A DNA stretch of 45,703 nucleotides from Hyphomicrobiales bacterium. GTDB lineage: Bacteria; Pseudomonadota; Alphaproteobacteria; Rhizobiales; NORP267. The translations under genes and the position numbers were made by a program. Each line of letters begins with the position of its first letter. Position 1 is the first letter of the stretch. Positions 44,470-45,703 of this stretch are shown in pieces. Below the pieces are notes generated by a model. That model searched no databases and was not told the DNA's origin. It was given only the letters and a program-made list of their open reading frames with translations. Where the stretch lies: assembly GCA_021775855.1 (NCBI GenBank), contig JAJFGZ010000068.1:1-45703 (forward strand). Direction: 5' to 3'.

Positions 44470-44703
44470 TCAACAATTATTGTCTATTCGTGCCGTCATG
44501 GCTTGATCCGGAAAGCGCCTGTGCTGCTTTATCATCCGCACTGCATTGGAGAGTTGGCGCTCGAGGTTTTGAATTTTACTTCCCAATCGAGCGACAATCC
44601 GCTCCAACCTGTCGACTTCGTTTGCCGCATTTATTCCCGTCAACGCCGAAACGCTACCGCGAATAATTCTGCCGATGCGACCAAGAGGAAGCTGGGTGAT
44701 CAT
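44470..44703 (-). CDS. Possible small coiled-coil protein (77 aa)
   Basis: I do not recognise this frame. The ATG at 44703 leads into a basic, Gly/Ile-rich segment (LPLGRIGRIIRGS) and then a heptad-like helix, EVDRLERIVARLGSKIQNLERQL, with Leu/Ile/Val at a/d spacing. The frame is also open for 18 codons upstream without a good start codon and reads protein-like (ALGNARAVADTTD). Third-position GC is only moderate, no Shine-Dalgarno was confirmed, and the antisense frame is less protein-like. It may be real, or a decayed gene remnant. Confidence 0.4.
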   Translation of the reverse strand: MITQLPLGRIGRIIRGSVSALTGINAANEVDRLERIVARLGSKIQNLERQLSNAVRMIKQHRRFPDQAMTARIDNNC

Positions 44704-45020
44704 GTCGGTGGTATCTGCAACCGCGCGGGCGTTTCCAAGCGCTTGCCGCGCAATTCACCCTGGCTTAGCGTAAGTCGCGTTCCAGGCCCGGTTGTCAGGC
44801 TTCCTGCGCCCCTAAAATATCGTTATCACGTCTGATGCCTGCGCTAATTCTATCGCAGGAACGTCGATGCGCTTCATCGTCTATTTTGAAGCAAATATTC
44901 ATCAAAGTCTCCATTTTAAGTTGGAGGACAATTGTCTCACTGCTGAAATCAGCGGGGATTACTATTTTGAAATATTTGAATCACTTGCACCCAATTAAAT
45001 TTTTCTTCTAAGCTCAGACG
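44704..45020. other. 317-bp non-coding stretch, A/T-rich toward its right end
   Basis: No supported gene is seen. It contains a 6-bp stem (CCTGCG 44838-44843 with CGCAGG 44854-44859, ten-base loop) without a T-run. The right part (44880-45010) is clearly more A/T-rich than the genes and presumably carries the promoter for the secreted protein gene that follows; no clear -35/-10 pair was found. Confidence 0.5.
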
Positions 45021-45703
45021 ATGGCCCGCCATAAATTTCCAACCCGCTGTCTGCTGCTGCTCGGTATTTGTCTTGGTAGCGTGTCTGTTTTTGCTCAGGA
45101 GACCGAGGAGAATTCCGGAGACCCGATTTACGAAAGTCGCCAGCTCTACTACAAATCCGACAGGGGACTGGACGCCGAGGCTTTGCTGGGGGAAGAACAA
45201 CTACGAATGTATCGCGAGGCATTGGAGGTTGACGATTGCGACCTGGCCTACGCCCCTTTGGCCAACGCCTATGCCGTAGCCTATCCGGAAGAACCTTTTC
45301 CGGGGACAATTTTATATTCTCATATTGATTGGATAATCTACGTATCCTACGAAAATTTCCCCGAACTTGCCTTCTGCCTGGCCATGCGCGAGTTGCGCGA
45401 GGCGAGGGCCGCCATCATCCGCGAAGGAATCGAATTTGAACGATTCAACACGGAATATTATTCCGGTTTGGGGGTGGATATCCGCCCGATATCCGATCTC
45501 GTTAACGCATTTCGCGGCTTTTTCAGACTAGCGACGCGTGGATACCCGCCCGTTTATCTCGCCCTGGTCAGGCTATCGGACGAGGGCGATATCCTCCGCT
45601 TCACGAAGGAATTTCAGTATTACATGGTGTTGCAGGCAAGAAACCTGGGGACCGACACGGCGGAACTTCGTGAGATGACCGCCCGCGCCGCCGCCCGGTT
45701 GGA
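45021..45703 (+). CDS. Secreted protein of unknown function (3' end outside window)
   Basis: The frame is open from ATG 45021 to the last base (227 complete codons). It starts with a clear signal peptide (FPTRCLLLLGICLGSVSVFA, cleavage after A25), then an acidic region (QETEENSGDPIYE) and a mature part rich in aromatic and helical segments: DDCDLAYAPLANAYAVAYPEEPFP, WIIYVSYENFPELAFCLAMRELREARA, and LVNAFRGFFRLATRGYPPVYLALVRLSDE. The ALA/LxxA helix pattern with aromatic residues hints at TPR- or Sel1-like repeats, but I do not recognise a family. No strong Shine-Dalgarno is seen. Confidence 0.75.
   Translation, partial: MARHKFPTRCLLLLGICLGSVSVFAQETEENSGDPIYESRQLYYKSDRGLDAEALLGEEQLRMYREALEVDDCDLAYAPLANAYAVAYPEEPFPGTILYSHIDWIIYVSYENFPELAFCLAMRELREARAAIIREGIEFERFNTEYYSGLGVDIRPISDLVNAFRGFFRLATRGYPPVYLALVRLSDEGDILRFTKEFQYYMVLQARNLGTDTAELREMTARAAARL

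Noticed and set aside
44503..44835. 110-codon plus-strand frame after atpF
   Set aside because: It lacks a ribosome site and protein-like composition and is antisense to the more plausible coiled-coil frame.

Overview
The window is a dense chromosomal segment of an alphaproteobacterium, most likely a Rhodospirillales-type organism; species cannot be read from the sequence. The main evidence is gene content and order: a pmbA-cysQ-DUF4170-ABC transporter-DUF374-waaA-lpxK block facing DUF2093 and xseA; DUF6101-ubiA/rsmE-gshA; tldD divergent from an aa3-type coxBA-ctaB-coxF-ctaG-coxC-DUF983-surf1 cluster; thrC followed by an M16 peptidase; mutY/dciA/dsbA/smc; and an F0 operon (atpI-B-E-F'-F) without the F1 genes. 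I saw no rRNA, tRNA, CRISPR array, insertion sequence or phage gene.

Layout. 1-1183: 3' end of xseA, a palindromic hairpin and a DUF2093 gene. 1185-8589 (minus): one lipid A/Kdo-type operon starting at pmbA, with a recognisable promoter at 8622-8650. 8782-11153: DUF6101, ubiA (minus) and rsmE. 11288-13758 (plus): gshA, a DMT exporter and a 59-residue YHS/TRASH-like Cys protein. 13759-14936: DUF937 (minus) and dodecin (plus), whose Shine-Dalgarno can be paired in a hairpin. 14943-18859 (minus): ialB-like, small membrane protein, tldD, MATE transporter. 19334-25703 (plus): cytochrome c oxidase structural, haem O and assembly genes. 25700-33553 (plus): M32 carboxypeptidase, thrC, M16 peptidase, GNAT, and a large 7TM-PAS-GGDEF-EAL protein. 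33571-38151: yqgE (minus), DsbD-N-like, peroxiredoxin, mutY (minus), dciA, DsbA-like. 38188-44410: smc and the F0 operon with a good promoter at 41770-41798. 44411-45703: a mostly non-coding stretch with one possible small coiled-coil gene, then the start of an unrecognised secreted protein that runs off the end.

How the genes work together. The first half serves the envelope (Kdo transfer, lipid A 4'-phosphorylation, export), ubiquinone synthesis and glutathione. The middle builds the terminal oxidase with its haem and copper assembly factors. The right end builds the proton channel of ATP synthase and the condensin SMC. Both halves of the TldD/TldE protease lie 8 kb apart. Nothing here is a clear defence or mobile system. 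The most interesting leads are regulatory structures (dodecin leader, pmbA promoter repeats, coxB leader palindromes, the yqgE/dsbD palindrome), the small Cys protein behind gshA, and the two unrecognised ORFs at the right edge. TTG start codons appear unusually frequent.
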